A stretch of 46,817 nucleotides of DNA from Tissierellia bacterium (GCA_030537855.1 JAUNVD010000014.1:1-46817), one strand, 5' to 3'. Shown: positions 23,894-34,031, numbered from the stretch's first letter. Notes: generated by a model from the sequence alone, not told the origin. Made by a program: numbers and translations.

Positions 23894-25069
23894 TTATTTA
23901 TTTTTTCTTTCATGCCATAATGGACTCATATCACGAAGTCTATCCACAATTTTTACTAATTCCTCTATTACATAATCCGCTTCTTCATAGGTTGTATCTT
24001 CATTGATAGTAAGTCTTAGTGACCCATGAGCGATTTCATGTGGTAATCCAATAGAAAGTAAAACATGGGAAGGATCTAAACTACCAGAGGTACATGCAGA
24101 ACCACTTGAAGCTGCAATCCCTGCTAAATCTAAGAATAAAAGAAGTCCTTCACCTTCAATAAATTCAAAGGAAAAATTAATATTTCCTGGTAACCTTTTA
24201 GTCCTAGAACCATTTAATTTTACAAAATCAATTCGTTTTTCTATATTTTCTATCATATAGTCTCTTAATTCAGAAATTTTTTTTGCTTTTTGTTCAATAT
24301 TTTCAGTGGCTAATTCAATGGCTTTACCTAATCCAACAATTCCTGCCACATTTTCTGTACCCGCTCTTTTTGCTTTTTCCTGAGCCCCTCCATGGATTAA
24401 ATTAGGTAAGCGAATCCCTTTTCGAACGTAAAGAGCACCAACACCTTTAGGGGCATGAATTTTATGACCGGATAAACTTAACATATCCACACCTAATTCT
24501 TTAACATCTATTGGCACATTACCAACGGCTTGAACTGCATCTGTATGAAATAATATTTTATGTTCTTTTGCAATTCTTGCTAATTCACCAATAGGTTCAA
24601 TCGTTCCAATTTCGTTATTGGCAAACATAATCGATATTAAAATAGTGTCGTCTGTAATAGCAGCTTCTAAATCTTTAGGGTCAACAAGTCCATCTTTATC
24701 CACATCTAAATAAGTTACTTTAAACCCATGCTTTTCTAAATACTGAGCTGTGTGAAGGATAGCATGATGTTCTATTTTTGTGGTGATAATATGATTTCCC
24801 TTATCTCTATATAAATCTGCAATCCCTTTTAACACCCAGTTATCTGACTCGGATCCTCCACCGCTAAAGAAGATTTCTTCACTTTTTGCATTTAATGCTT
24901 TTGCAACCTTTTCTCGAGCAGCATCAATCGCTTCTTTTGCATTTTGACCTAAAGTATATATACTAGAAGGATTACCATACGCTTGTGTATAATATGGTAA
25001 CATTACCTCTAGAACTTCAGGTTTTACAGCAGTAGTTGCAGCATTATCCATATATATTAAGTTTTCCAT
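23894..25069 (-). CDS. iscS: Cysteine desulfurase
   Basis: A 391-residue PLP-dependent class V aminotransferase-fold enzyme that turns cysteine into alanine and a persulfide for Fe-S assembly and tRNA thiolation. The PLP lysine is Lys203 in [18 protein letters not shown] provides the cofactor Asp, and the persulfide-forming Cys326 lies in [17 protein letters not shown], the IscS/NifS type-I loop. It is flanked by iscR and iscU in a compact operon and starts with SD AAGGAGG. Confidence 0.97.
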   Translation of the reverse strand: MENLIYMDNAATTAVKPEVLEVMLPYYTQAYGNPSSIYTLGQNAKEAIDAAREKVAKALNAKSEEIFFSGGGSESDNWVLKGIADLYRDKGNHIITTKIEHHAILHTAQYLEKHGFKVTYLDVDKDGLVDPKDLEAAITDDTILISIMFANNEIGTIEPIGELARIAKEHKILFHTDAVQAVGNVPIDVKELGVDMLSLSGHKIHAPKGVGALYVRKGIRLPNLIHGGAQEKAKRAGTENVAGIVGLGKAIELATENIEQKAKKISELRDYMIENIEKRIDFVKLNGSRTKRLPGNINFSFEFIEGEGLLLFLDLAGIAASSGSACTSGSLDPSHVLLSIGLPHEIAHGSLRLTINEDTTYEEADYVIEELVKIVDRLRDMSPLWHERKNK

Positions 25070-25080
25070 TTTTTACCTCC

Positions 25081-25476
25081 TTACATATCGGCTAAAGTCA
25101 TAGAATCCAAAATACCTTCCATTTGGATTTGAATTTTTTCCAATATTTCTTTTGTTGCACAATAACTTTCTTTTTGACAAGGTGTTTCTCTTGGTTCATG
25201 ACAACATGAAAGCATCATTTCTCCTTCTAATGCTTGGATAATTTCTCGAATTTTAATATCATTCGGAGATTTTGTAAGTAGATAACCTCCTTGAGCACCC
25301 CTTACTGATTTAATTAAATTATTTTTTTTCAGTAAAGAAAATAATTGCTCTAAGTATGCTTCTGAAAGTCCTTCCATTTCTGCAATTGAATTTAATGAAA
25401 TAGGACCTTCTCCATAATGAGCAGCTAATTGATACATTGCCATAAGACCATATCTACCTTTTGTTGAGAGTTTCAT
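25081..25476 (-). CDS. iscR: Rrf2-family Fe-S regulator (IscR-type)
   Basis: A 131-residue winged-helix regulator. MKLSTKGRYGLMAMYQLA is the Rrf2 start; the recognition helix and wing are LSEAYLEQLFSLLKKNNLIKSVRGAQGGY. Cys91, 92, 100 and 106 supply the three-Cys cluster region expected of IscR, which separates it from CymR-like Rrf2 proteins without these Cys. It probably senses Fe-S sufficiency and controls its own operon through the inverted repeat at 25495-25517. First gene of iscR-iscS-iscU. Confidence 0.92.
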   Translation of the reverse strand: MKLSTKGRYGLMAMYQLAAHYGEGPISLNSIAEMEGLSEAYLEQLFSLLKKNNLIKSVRGAQGGYLLTKSPNDIKIREIIQALEGEMMLSCCHEPRETPCQKESYCATKEILEKIQIQMEGILDSMTLADM

Positions 25477-25494
25477 ATTATCCCCTCCACTTGA

Positions 25495-25517
25495 ATCCCA
25501 AGTTATTTACTAGGTAT
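25495..25517 (-). promoter_or_regulatory. Candidate IscR operator (inverted repeat)
   Basis: Two 9-bp arms, ATACCTAGT and ACTTGGGAT on the minus strand, match at 7 of 9 positions as an inverted repeat around a 5-base A/T centre. It sits just downstream of the predicted iscR transcription start, a position suited to repression. Confidence 0.55.
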
Positions 25518-25528
25518 TACCAAAGTAC

Positions 25529-25557
25529 ATGATACTACCATAAGAGATCTTTGTCAA
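25529..25557 (-). promoter_or_regulatory. iscR operon promoter
   Basis: TTGACA (25552-25557), 17-bp spacer, TATCAT (25529-25534) on the minus strand. Confidence 0.85.
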
Positions 25558-25596
25558 TAAAAGCTATAAAAAAATAATGTAATATTTTTAAAACAT

Positions 25597-25635
25597 AAAA
25601 ATAGGGCATATAACCTATACAGTTCATATACCCTA
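25597..25635 (-). terminator. Terminator of the two-component operon
   Basis: A 10-bp stem with one G-U pair (25602-25611 with 25626-25635), 14-base loop, and a five-U tract (25597-25601). It begins 21 bases after the histidine kinase stop. Confidence 0.8.
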
Positions 25636-25655
25636 AATTTCAATATTCAATTATT

Positions 25656-27917
25656 TTAAATTGTCTTCAAAGGAAATTCTAATATAGTTTTAAATAAATC
25701 ACCGTCAACATCAATGGAGAATTGACCTCCTTGCCCCTTTGCATTAGACTCTGCAATAGAAAGTCCAAGTCCAGAACCTTCTGTTGCTCTAGATCCATCT
25801 CCCCTAGTAAATCGTAGCATTAATTCTTCAGGAGAAATATTTAAAGGATCTTTCGATATGTTTTTTGTATATAGATACATCCTTTCCTTAGTTTTTTTCA
25901 AGTCAATATAGACCCTTGTATTTTCCATAGTATATTTGGAAATATTAGAAAAGAGATTTTCAAGAATTCTGGAAGTTTTCGTTCCGTCAAGATAAACGGG
26001 AACATCTTCTTTTGGTAAATTGAGAACTAAATGAAGTTTCTTTTCACGAAATGCATCTTCCCATTCTCCAACCATTTGTGTTACCAACGCTTTAAAATCT
26101 AAATATTCTTTTTCGTATTTTACATTATTTGAACTTGCTTTACTCGCTTCAAAAAGATCTTCTATAAGTTTTTTTAATTTTAAACTTTTTTCATGAATCA
26201 CCATTGCATATTCTGATTTTTTATTTTCATCATTTTCATGAACTAATAAATCGGAATAATTTAAAATACTTGTTAAAGGAGTTTTTAAATCATGGCTTAC
26301 ATTTGTAATAAGCTCTGTTTTCATTCGTTCCGACTTTACTGCTTCAGATACAGCATCATCTAAATTATCACTAATGGTGTTAAAATTATGAACTATAGTT
26401 TTAAAATAAGACTTATCTTCAGGAATCTTTACTCCATAATTCCCTTTTCCAATTTCATAAGATATTCTATTAATTATATCTATATTTTTATAAATATCCC
26501 ATAAAATAAATCCTAGAACCCCTAAATAAATAAGGAAGAAAATTAGTTGAAGCCCTCGATTGTCTATAAATCCTAAGATAATAAATAATATACATCCATG
26601 TAGAATACAAAATAGAATATATCGTAACAATGTATCTGATGTTAGTTCCTGACGATAAAGTGTTTGACCTTCTTCTCTTTCTAAAATGGCATCACTAGAC
26701 AATACTTTTTTCACACCATTGGTCAAATGAAATAATAAGGAATGTTCCCAAAGACCTTTCTTCCAATGATGATCAAAAATATCTCGAATTCTAATAAGGA
26801 CATAATAGAAAAATAAGAAGAAAAAGAATTCGATAATCATCCCTTCAAAAACTCTAGACCATAAAATAAAACTTTCATTATTTCCATCTAACCCAATGGA
26901 CCAAGTACCTATTCCATGAAATGCTCCCATACTCCCAAATAATATTAGGAAACAAAAAATAGGTATCTCAAAAGGTATTGAAGCAATGAATTTAGAAAAC
27001 ATAGAACTAGTTAAAGATTCATAATTCTCTCGTAAAATAAAGAAACCAAGAATTAAAATACCAAGGAATAAAAAATATGGAATTCTACTTTGCAAAGATG
27101 ATTCTAAATGGAATTTATTATAATACTGATGAATATTAAGAATATCTTTTTCCGAAAAGAATATGGAAAAATTTACTCTTTCTATTCGATCCCTAGGGGT
27201 AATGAAAACTCCACCTTCATCTTCTACTTGCCCATTTCCTAAAAAGTCTGTTGGATTTTCTAGGGTAAAGGTAAAATAATCTAGAATATCATTTTTAAGG
27301 AATTCTTCAATATCCTTGTATTTGTCACCTAACCCCTTACTTTTAATATTAATATCCTTTATATTTCCATGATCAATGATCCCATGAATCATATATCCAT
27401 TTCCCTCCATGGGAAGTTCCTCTGGATTCTTCAGTTTGTAACCATCTTCCACATGTAAAGAGTAAGAAGTAATTACTTTTGTTTTCGGTTCCTCTCCTTT
27501 TTCCTCTAAAGTAGAAAGAACCTTTTTTATGTTTTCTAAACCTTTGTCGTCTTTAAAATCACGTTTTTCTAATTCTTCTGTCTCTCTTATATCATAACTA
27601 AAACGATTTGTATTCTTTCTTAATTTTTCTTTAAACTCTTCTGTTTCTAAAAGATTTTCGATTTCTACTCTTCTCATATAAATTGTTGGATTTATTCTAG
27701 GATTAAAGGTTATCTCTGGATGAATCCCATCTTCTTTTGTTGTAAATTCATGTAAGAGATAATATATCGAAGAACGAATTTCCGATAAGTCCGTTATTTT
27801 TGTTTCTGTAGGGATTGTAAAAACACTAAAAATAGGAAGCCCAATCATTGCTACAGAAAGTAATAATAATAACCCAATATGTGCAATAGAATAGTCGGTC
27901 CATTTTTTCTTTGTCAT
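25656..27917 (-). CDS. Membrane sensor histidine kinase
   Basis: A 753-residue kinase. One helix (about 11-33) leads to a large extracytoplasmic region (about 34-278). Then come five further hydrophobic segments (about 279-297, 311-334, 354-377, 430-449, 455-475), a HAMP-like linker, and the cytoplasmic kinase: HisKA with His542 in NVSHDLKTPLTS, the N-box ENLFSNISKYT and G-box GSGLGLSIAESNAKGQGG. A 50-residue soluble loop separates segments 4 and 5. The stimulus cannot be read from the sensor region, which I do not recognise. Its ATG overlaps the response regulator stop as TAATG, so the pair is co-translated. The multi-helix stalk is more complex than the two-helix norm. Confidence 0.93.
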   Translation of the reverse strand: MTKKKWTDYSIAHIGLLLLLSVAMIGLPIFSVFTIPTETKITDLSEIRSSIYYLLHEFTTKEDGIHPEITFNPRINPTIYMRRVEIENLLETEEFKEKLRKNTNRFSYDIRETEELEKRDFKDDKGLENIKKVLSTLEEKGEEPKTKVITSYSLHVEDGYKLKNPEELPMEGNGYMIHGIIDHGNIKDINIKSKGLGDKYKDIEEFLKNDILDYFTFTLENPTDFLGNGQVEDEGGVFITPRDRIERVNFSIFFSEKDILNIHQYYNKFHLESSLQSRIPYFLFLGILILGFFILRENYESLTSSMFSKFIASIPFEIPIFCFLILFGSMGAFHGIGTWSIGLDGNNESFILWSRVFEGMIIEFFFFLFFYYVLIRIRDIFDHHWKKGLWEHSLLFHLTNGVKKVLSSDAILEREEGQTLYRQELTSDTLLRYILFCILHGCILFIILGFIDNRGLQLIFFLIYLGVLGFILWDIYKNIDIINRISYEIGKGNYGVKIPEDKSYFKTIVHNFNTISDNLDDAVSEAVKSERMKTELITNVSHDLKTPLTSILNYSDLLVHENDENKKSEYAMVIHEKSLKLKKLIEDLFEASKASSNNVKYEKEYLDFKALVTQMVGEWEDAFREKKLHLVLNLPKEDVPVYLDGTKTSRILENLFSNISKYTMENTRVYIDLKKTKERMYLYTKNISKDPLNISPEELMLRFTRGDGSRATEGSGLGLSIAESNAKGQGGQFSIDVDGDLFKTILEFPLKTI

Positions 27918-28615
27918 TATGTTCTCCTTTCCGGACTGACAAATTTATACCCTAAACCCCATGCCACTTGTAAATACTGAGGATGCTTTGGATCCACTTC
28001 AATTTTCTCCCGTATTCTTCGAATATGAACAGTTACCGTTTTTGCATCTATTGCTGGTTCTTTCCAAATCTTTTCATAAATTTCATCAATAGAAAAAACT
28101 TGATTTGGATGGGTCATAAGAAGTTCTAGAATTTGATATTCCAAAGATGTTACATTTACTTTTTTTCCTTCTAAGGTAACCAGCTTTTCCAAAGTATTTA
28201 AAGTGATAGAACCAATCCGAATTTCTCCATTAGATTTTTCTCCATAACTATAAAATCTTCGGAGATTTGAATTTACTCTTGCTATTAATTCCATAGGGTT
28301 AAAAGGCTTTGTCATATAATCATCAGCCCCTATATTTAGACCCATAATCTTATCTAAATCTTCAGATTTTGCACTTAAAATAATAATAGGTGTATAGCTA
28401 GTCTTCCTAATTTCCATTATGGCTTCTTCTCCTGAGATACCTGGCATCATAAGATCCATTATAATTAAATCTGGTATCCATGATTCATTAAGTGAAATAG
28501 CTTCTTTCCCATCTTTTGCTATCTTAGTTACAAAACCTTGGTTCGTAAGATATATCTTTATAGAGTTGGCAATGGTAACTTCATCTTCAACGATTAAAAT
28601 TTTATATGAGTCCAT
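27917..28615 (-). CDS. OmpR/PhoB-family response regulator
   Basis: A 232-residue DNA-binding regulator. The receiver domain has the acidic pair near Glu10/Asp11, the phosphoacceptor Asp54 in LIIMDLMMPG and the conserved Thr/Ser and Lys switch residues (ILSAKSED). The C-terminal winged helix ends TVHIRRIREKIEV...GLGYKFV, typical of the family. It is cotranscribed with the kinase that follows. Three direct repeats upstream of its promoter suggest autoregulation. Target genes cannot be told from the window. Confidence 0.95.
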   Translation of the reverse strand: MDSYKILIVEDEVTIANSIKIYLTNQGFVTKIAKDGKEAISLNESWIPDLIIMDLMMPGISGEEAIMEIRKTSYTPIIILSAKSEDLDKIMGLNIGADDYMTKPFNPMELIARVNSNLRRFYSYGEKSNGEIRIGSITLNTLEKLVTLEGKKVNVTSLEYQILELLMTHPNQVFSIDEIYEKIWKEPAIDAKTVTVHIRRIREKIEVDPKHPQYLQVAWGLGYKFVSPERRT

Positions 28616-28634
28616 AATTCCTCCTTCTGAAATT

Positions 28635-28643
28635 ATTGTAGCA
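28635..28643 (-). promoter_or_regulatory. Extended -10 promoter of the two-component operon
   Basis: TGCTACAAT (minus strand) at 28635-28643, with no good -35. The -35 region is instead occupied by the repeats at 28661-28686, as in activator-dependent promoters. Confidence 0.55.
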
Positions 28644-28660
28644 AAAAGAAATTACATCCT

Positions 28661-28686
28661 TTCTTCAAATTTCTTACAAAATTCTT
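28661..28686 (-). repeat. Three phased direct repeats upstream of the response regulator
   Basis: The unit AAGAA (minus strand; TTCTT on plus) recurs at 28661-28665, 28671-28675 and 28682-28686, periods 10 and 11 bases. Helically phased direct repeats just upstream of a -10 are the usual OmpR/PhoB-family binding arrangement. AT-rich chance similarity is possible. Confidence 0.45.
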
Positions 28687-28692
28687 AAGATT

Positions 28693-28720
28693 AAAAAAAA
28701 GGAGCTTTCGCCCCTTTTTT
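28693..28720 (-). terminator. Terminator of asnS-leuS
   Basis: A stem of GGAGC/GCCCC (28701-28705 with 28710-28714, one mismatch), extended by A/U pairing on both sides, followed by at least six U on the minus strand. It lies 3 bases after the leuS stop. Confidence 0.85.
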
Positions 28721-28722
28721 AC

Positions 28723-31134
28723 TTACTTTACAACAATATTAAAGATTTTTCCTGGAACGAAAATTTCTTTTTTAATCTCCTTATCCTTCGTGTATTTTTC
28801 ATAACTTTCATGATTTTCAATAATTTCTTTTACTTCGTCTTGACTTGCATCCCGAGAAACACTTACCATGTATCGAACTTTTCCGTTAAATTGAACAGGA
28901 ATTTCTACCATATCTTCTACTGTTTTTTCTTCGTCAAATTCTGGCCAGGTTTGCTCATGTAAATAGCCACCTAAATCTTTTTGCTCCCAAATTTCTTCCG
29001 TAATATGAGGAGCCACAGGATTTAATAGTAGTAAAAAGATTCGTAACTCTTCTTTTGTAATGGAACCTTTTGACTGAATTTCATTTAATAATTCCATTAA
29101 TGCTGCAATAGCAGTATTAAATTTTAAATGCTCAAAATCATAAGATACTTTTTTAATGGTTTTATGGAATAATGTTTCCATATCCTCAGATATTTCATCA
29201 CCATCTACCATCGTATCAGCAATACGCCAAACTCTTTCTAAGAATCTACGACAACCTCGAACTCCATTTTCAGACCAAGGAGCTGATTTTTCAAAGTCTC
29301 CAATAAACATTTCATAGGTTCTTAAGGTGTCTGCCCCAAATTCTTGAACAATATCATCTGGGTTTACAACATTTCCTCTGGATTTTGACATTTTTTCTCC
29401 ATTATGTCCTAAAATCATCCCATGGGAAGTTCTTTTTGCATAAGGTTCTTTTGTGGGAACCACTCCTATATCATATAGAAATTTATGCCAAAATCTTGAA
29501 TACAATAAATGAAGGGTCGTATGTTCCATCCCCCCATTATACCAGTCTACAGGTAACCAATAATCCAAAGCTTCTTTTGAACTTAGTGCTTGGTCATTTT
29601 TAGGATCTGTATATCTTAAATAGTACCAAGATGACCCAGCCCATTGAGGCATCGTGTCCGTTTCTCTCTTTGCAGGGATTCCACATTTTGGACAAGTGGT
29701 GTTTACAAAAGAATCAATATTAGCAAGTGGACTTTCCCCATCTAATGTTGGTTCATAATTCTCCACATCAGGTAGTACTACTGGTAATTCTTCTTCAGGA
29801 ACAGGAACCCAACCACAATGGTCACAATGAACAAGAGGAATTGGCTCTCCCCAATATCTTTGTCTTGAAAAAACCCAATCTCTTAATTTGTAATTTGTTT
29901 TATGATGCCCGATTCCCTTTTCTTCCAGCCATTCGAACATCTTGTCAATAGCATCTTTTACTTGAAGTCCATTTAAAAAGTCGGAATTAATCATAATTCC
30001 AGAGTCTACATCTGTAAAAGCTTCTTGACTAATATCTCCACCTTCAATCACAGGAATAATCGGTAGATTAAAAGCTTTTGCAAATTCCCAGTCCCTTTGG
30101 TCATGGCCAGGAACAGCCATAATAGCTCCCGTTCCATAACTCATTAATACATAGTCAGAAATCCAAATAGGAATCTCTTTTTGATTTACAGGATTAATAG
30201 CATAAAGTCCTTTAATGGGAACTCCGGTTTTTTCTTTTGTTAATTCGGTTCTTTCAAAATCACTTTTAGTCAAAACATTTTTTTGGTATGCTTTTACTTC
30301 TTCTAGATTTTTAATCCTGTCCTTGTATTTTTCAATATAGGGATGTTCTGGTGCTAAAACCATGTAGGTAGCACCAAATAAAGTATCTGGTCTTGTTGTA
30401 TATATTTCTAAAGTATCTTCCGAATCTTTTATCGGGAAAATAACTTCTGCACCATAAGAACGTCCAATCCAATTAATTTGTTGAGTTTTCACTCTTTCAA
30501 TAAAATCTAAGTCTTCCAAATCATCAATTAATCGGTCCGCATATTCTGTGATTTTTAACATCCATTGACTTTTTACTTTTCGTTCCACTTCATGGCCACA
30601 ACGCTCACAATTTCCACTTACCACCTCTTCATTTGCCAAGCCAATACGACAAGAAGGGCACCAGTTTATAGGCATTTCGGTTTTATAAGCTAAATTATGT
30701 TTATATAATTGTAAAAATATCCATTGAGTCCATTTATAATAATCAGGATCTGTAGTATTAACTTCTCTGCTCCAATCAAAGGAAAAACCAATGGACTTTA
30801 ATTGTTTCTTAAAATTCCCAATATTATTTTTTGTAACAATCGCAGGATGAATTTTATTTTTTATTGCATAATTTTCTGTAGGTAGCCCAAAAGCATCCCA
30901 ACCCATAGGAAATAACACTTCATAGCCTTGAAATCTTCTTTTTCTTGAAACAATATCTAATGCAGTATAGGGACGTGGGTGTCCAACGTGGAGACCTTGA
31001 CCACTAGGATATGGAAATTCTACAAGGGCAAAAAATTTCTCTTTATCACTTCCATTTTCACATACAAATGTTTCATGTTTGTCCCAAAAATCTTGCCATT
31101 TCTTTTCTATCTGTAAAGGATTATATTCTTTCAT
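28723..31134 (-). CDS. leuS: Leucyl-tRNA synthetase
   Basis: LeuRS, 803 residues. The class I HIGH motif appears as [17 protein letters not shown] and the KMSKS loop as [10 protein letters not shown]. The CP1 editing domain includes the Thr-rich [20 protein letters not shown] and [15 protein letters not shown]. Zinc-type Cys pairs (CPSCRIG/CERCGHE and CDHCGW/CPKCGIP) are present, then the C-terminal anticodon-binding domain. The start at 31134 has the SD AAGGAGG and the family start [14 protein letters not shown]; codons further upstream read back into the asnS end. It lies 10 bases after asnS and is expected to share its leader control. No separate T-box exists. Confidence 0.98.
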   Translation of the reverse strand: MKEYNPLQIEKKWQDFWDKHETFVCENGSDKEKFFALVEFPYPSGQGLHVGHPRPYTALDIVSRKRRFQGYEVLFPMGWDAFGLPTENYAIKNKIHPAIVTKNNIGNFKKQLKSIGFSFDWSREVNTTDPDYYKWTQWIFLQLYKHNLAYKTEMPINWCPSCRIGLANEEVVSGNCERCGHEVERKVKSQWMLKITEYADRLIDDLEDLDFIERVKTQQINWIGRSYGAEVIFPIKDSEDTLEIYTTRPDTLFGATYMVLAPEHPYIEKYKDRIKNLEEVKAYQKNVLTKSDFERTELTKEKTGVPIKGLYAINPVNQKEIPIWISDYVLMSYGTGAIMAVPGHDQRDWEFAKAFNLPIIPVIEGGDISQEAFTDVDSGIMINSDFLNGLQVKDAIDKMFEWLEEKGIGHHKTNYKLRDWVFSRQRYWGEPIPLVHCDHCGWVPVPEEELPVVLPDVENYEPTLDGESPLANIDSFVNTTCPKCGIPAKRETDTMPQWAGSSWYYLRYTDPKNDQALSSKEALDYWLPVDWYNGGMEHTTLHLLYSRFWHKFLYDIGVVPTKEPYAKRTSHGMILGHNGEKMSKSRGNVVNPDDIVQEFGADTLRTYEMFIGDFEKSAPWSENGVRGCRRFLERVWRIADTMVDGDEISEDMETLFHKTIKKVSYDFEHLKFNTAIAALMELLNEIQSKGSITKEELRIFLLLLNPVAPHITEEIWEQKDLGGYLHEQTWPEFDEEKTVEDMVEIPVQFNGKVRYMVSVSRDASQDEVKEIIENHESYEKYTKDKEIKKEIFVPGKIFNIVVK

Positions 31135-31144
31135 CCTAGCCTCC

Positions 31145-32527
31145 TTAAAATTCTGCACTACCAACGGTCCTTGGGAATGGAATAACATCTCTTATATTAC
31201 TCATTCCAGTAATATACATCACAGCTCGTTCAAATCCAAGTCCAAATCCAGAATGAACCACAGAACCATATTTTCTCAAATCTAAATACCAATCATATTC
31301 TTCTGGTTCCATTCCCATTTGTTTTATTTTCTCTACTAAAACATCATATCTTTCTTCCCTTTGACTTCCACCAATAATTTCACCAATCCCAGGAACTAAA
31401 AGGTCCATCGCTGCTACCGTTTTATTGTCTTCATTCATCCTCATATAAAAAGCTTTAATATCAGCTGGATAATCAGTGACAAAAACAGGTTTTTGATAAA
31501 CTTCTTCTACAATATATCGTTCATGTTCTGTTTGTAAATCCATCCCCCATGTAACTGGATATTTAAATTCTCTTCCACTTTCTTCTAAAATCGATATGGC
31601 CTTAGTATAAGTAATTCTTTCAAATTTAGAGTTTACCACATTTTCTAATCGTTCTTTTAAACCTTTGTCTATAAATTTATTAAAAAATTCCATTTCTTCT
31701 GGTGCATGTTCTAGAACATAATTAATAATATATTTTAGCATTTCTTCAGATACATCCATATTCACTTCTAAATCTGCAAAGGCCAACTCCGGTTCCACCA
31801 TCCAAAACTCTGCTGCATGACGACTGGTATTTGAGTTTTCAGCTCGAAAAGTAGGGCCAAAGGTATACACATCCTTAAAAGCTAGAGCAAAAGCTTCTGC
31901 TTCCAATTGACCACTTACTGTAAGATTTGTTTGCTTGCCAAAAAAATCTTTACTCCAATCTGTATTCCCATCCTCTGTCTTTGGTGGATTTCCTGGGTCA
32001 ATAGTGGTCACATGGAACATTTCTCCAGCTCCTTCCGCATCACTGGAAGTGATAATAGGAGTATTCACATAGACAAAATTTTTATCTTGAAAGAATTTAT
32101 GAATAGCATATGCTAATAAAGACCTTACCTTGAAAACTGCATAAAAAGTATTGGATCTAGGTCTTAAATGAGCTATGGTACGTAAATACTCCATCGTATG
32201 TCTTTTCTTTTGAAGAGGATACGTATTGTCAGAAGGATAGAGAATTTCAACCTTTGAACCTTGAATTTCTATTGGTTGTTTTGCACCAGGAGATTCCACT
32301 ACCTTTCCAGTTATCCGTAAAGATGTAGCTATCGGGCATTTATCAATTTCATCAAAGTTTTCTAAATCACTACTTACTACCACTTGTATTGGATTGAAAA
32401 AACTGCCATCTGTAATCGACAAAAAACCAATATTTTTTGAAATTCTTGATGTTTTAATCCAACCTTCTAGGGTTATCTCTTTATCTAAATACTCTTTACT
32501 GTTTTGAAATAAATCACGTATATTCAT
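31145..32527 (-). CDS. asnS: Asparaginyl-tRNA synthetase
   Basis: AsnRS, 460 residues. The N-terminal OB anticodon domain includes [22 protein letters not shown]; the class IIb core shows the AsnRS-type insert around the [22 protein letters not shown] segment, motif 2 [21 protein letters not shown] and motif 3 [27 protein letters not shown]. The presence of motif 2 'TSRHAAEFW' separates it from AspRS. It is the first gene of asnS-leuS. Its leader contains a near-consensus promoter and a terminator with a possible antiterminator, but no T-box sequence. The ATG has the SD GAGGAGG. Confidence 0.97.
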   Translation of the reverse strand: MNIRDLFQNSKEYLDKEITLEGWIKTSRISKNIGFLSITDGSFFNPIQVVVSSDLENFDEIDKCPIATSLRITGKVVESPGAKQPIEIQGSKVEILYPSDNTYPLQKKRHTMEYLRTIAHLRPRSNTFYAVFKVRSLLAYAIHKFFQDKNFVYVNTPIITSSDAEGAGEMFHVTTIDPGNPPKTEDGNTDWSKDFFGKQTNLTVSGQLEAEAFALAFKDVYTFGPTFRAENSNTSRHAAEFWMVEPELAFADLEVNMDVSEEMLKYIINYVLEHAPEEMEFFNKFIDKGLKERLENVVNSKFERITYTKAISILEESGREFKYPVTWGMDLQTEHERYIVEEVYQKPVFVTDYPADIKAFYMRMNEDNKTVAAMDLLVPGIGEIIGGSQREERYDVLVEKIKQMGMEPEEYDWYLDLRKYGSVVHSGFGLGFERAVMYITGMSNIRDVIPFPRTVGSAEF

Positions 32528-32541
32528 ATTAGCCTCCTCAT

Positions 32542-32577
32542 AAAAAGAAGTTCTGTTCCAAAAAAAGGAAAGAACTT
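32542..32577 (-). terminator. Leader terminator of asnS
   Basis: A stem of 11 bp with one bulge (32548-32559 with 32567-32577), an A/U loop, then five U (32542-32546) and the asnS SD right after. An alternative 7-bp pairing, 32566-32572 with 32596-32602, uses the terminator's 5' arm and would act as an antiterminator. Confidence 0.8.
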
Positions 32578-32669
32578 TGTAGGGTATCTATACCACTTTC
32601 CTAATAACTATCTTCCTATTTCTTTTAAAGATGTATAATTCTATACCATAAGGATATTTTTATATTAAA

Positions 32670-32697
32670 ATTATACGTTAGAACCACAAAATGTCAA
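32670..32697 (-). promoter_or_regulatory. asnS-leuS promoter
   Basis: TTGACA (32692-32697), 16-bp spacer, TATAAT (32670-32675), minus strand. The -35 overlaps the TGA stop of rarA. The leader from about 32663 to the asnS ATG is roughly 135 bases. Confidence 0.9.
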
Positions 32698-34022
32698 GAG
32701 TCCCGTTCTTCCTTCTTTTTGAGTACTTCTAATCTTTTACTATATACACCTTCCCAGCCTCTCGTTGTTGGAGTATAAAATGAAGTTCCCATTAATGGAG
32801 AAGGGAGGTAGTTTTGTTTCACATATCCATTTGAAAAATTATGAGGATACAAATATTTCCCTTTCTTTTCATCTTCTACCAAAGGATTATATTGTTCCCT
32901 CAAATACATAGGTACTTCTCCTACTTCTTCATCCTTTACCATTGCCAATGCTCGGTCAATTCCAAGATAAGCAGCATTGGACTTAGGAGCTAAAGCCAAG
33001 TAAGTACAAGCTTGTGCTAATGGGATTCTACCTTCAGGCAATCCTACAATATTTACTGCTTCAAAAGCAGCTACAGCCACTTGAATCCCTTGAGGATCTG
33101 CATTACCAATATCTTCAGATGCTAAAATAATCATTCTTCGAGCAATAAATTTAGGGTCTTCTCCTCCATGGATCATTTTTGCCAACCAATATAGAGCAGC
33201 ATCCGGATCTGAGCCTCGTATGGATTTTATAAACGCTGAAATAGTATCATAATGGTCCGTACCACCTTTATCATATTTTAATTTTTTTTGCTGCATACAA
33301 TCTTGGATAATTTCTAAGGTGATTTTAATTTTTCCATCTACTGGACTAGTTGTAAGCACAGCGATTTCAATGGCATTTAATAAAGTTCTTCCATCTCCTC
33401 CAGATTGACGAATCAAATATTCTTTAGCTCTATCTGAGATTGTGATTTTTTGATTACCGTATCCTCGTTCCTTAGAATTTATAGTATTAAAAAGTAATTT
33501 CTCCAACTCATCTTTTGTTAATTCATGAAAATTTAAAATTTGTGTTCTACTAACTAAAGCTTTATTCACTTCAAAATATGGATTTTCTGTAGTTGCTCCA
33601 ATTAAAATAACTTTACCTTGTTCTACATAGGGTAATAGTCCGTCTTGTTGACTTTTATTAAAGCGATGAATCTCGTCAATAAATAATATTGTTTGACGAC
33701 CCTCCATTTTCAAAAGATCTTCTGCTTGGTGTAAAACCTCTCTTAATTCCTTAACCCCTGATGTTACTGCTGAAAGTTGTTGAAATGCATACCTAGATTC
33801 TTGAGCAACAATTTTAGCTAAAGTAGTTTTACCTACCCCAGGTGGTCCATAAAATATCATAGAGGGAATTCTTTTTGCTTCTAGGACTCTATTTATATAT
33901 TTTCCTTTTCCAACAAAATGGGTTTGTCCTATAAATTCTTCTAGATTTCTTGGACGCATCCTTTCTGCCAAAGGTGCAGATTTTTCTAAAGATTTTTCCA
34001 TTTGCATCGTAAATAAATCCAT
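32694..34022 (-). CDS. rarA: Replication-associated recombination protein A (MgsA/RarA)
   Basis: A 442-residue AAA+ ATPase of the RarA/MgsA/WRNIP1 family, which acts at stalled replication forks together with SSB. Order: Walker A GPPGVGKTT (59-67), Walker B ILFIDEIHRF (about 110-119), sensor 1 GATTENP, arginine-finger region SRTQIL, then the tetramerisation C-domain with DPDAALYWLAKMIHGGEDPKFIARR, a strong RarA signature. The SD GGAGG abuts the U-tract of the preceding 15-bp terminator, so its transcription must involve read-through or a promoter inside the racemase gene. Confidence 0.96.
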   Translation of the reverse strand: MDLFTMQMEKSLEKSAPLAERMRPRNLEEFIGQTHFVGKGKYINRVLEAKRIPSMIFYGPPGVGKTTLAKIVAQESRYAFQQLSAVTSGVKELREVLHQAEDLLKMEGRQTILFIDEIHRFNKSQQDGLLPYVEQGKVILIGATTENPYFEVNKALVSRTQILNFHELTKDELEKLLFNTINSKERGYGNQKITISDRAKEYLIRQSGGDGRTLLNAIEIAVLTTSPVDGKIKITLEIIQDCMQQKKLKYDKGGTDHYDTISAFIKSIRGSDPDAALYWLAKMIHGGEDPKFIARRMIILASEDIGNADPQGIQVAVAAFEAVNIVGLPEGRIPLAQACTYLALAPKSNAAYLGIDRALAMVKDEEVGEVPMYLREQYNPLVEDEKKGKYLYPHNFSNGYVKQNYLPSPLMGTSFYTPTTRGWEGVYSKRLEVLKKKEERDS

Positions 34023-34031
34023 GATTCCTCC

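Noticed and set aside
32528-32663. asnS leader as a canonical T-box
   Set aside because: It has UGGU-containing GTGGTAT but not the GGTGGNACC bulge, no stem I AGAGA/GGTGAAA elements and no clear Asn specifier; also tRNA-Asn would normally call for UGGC.
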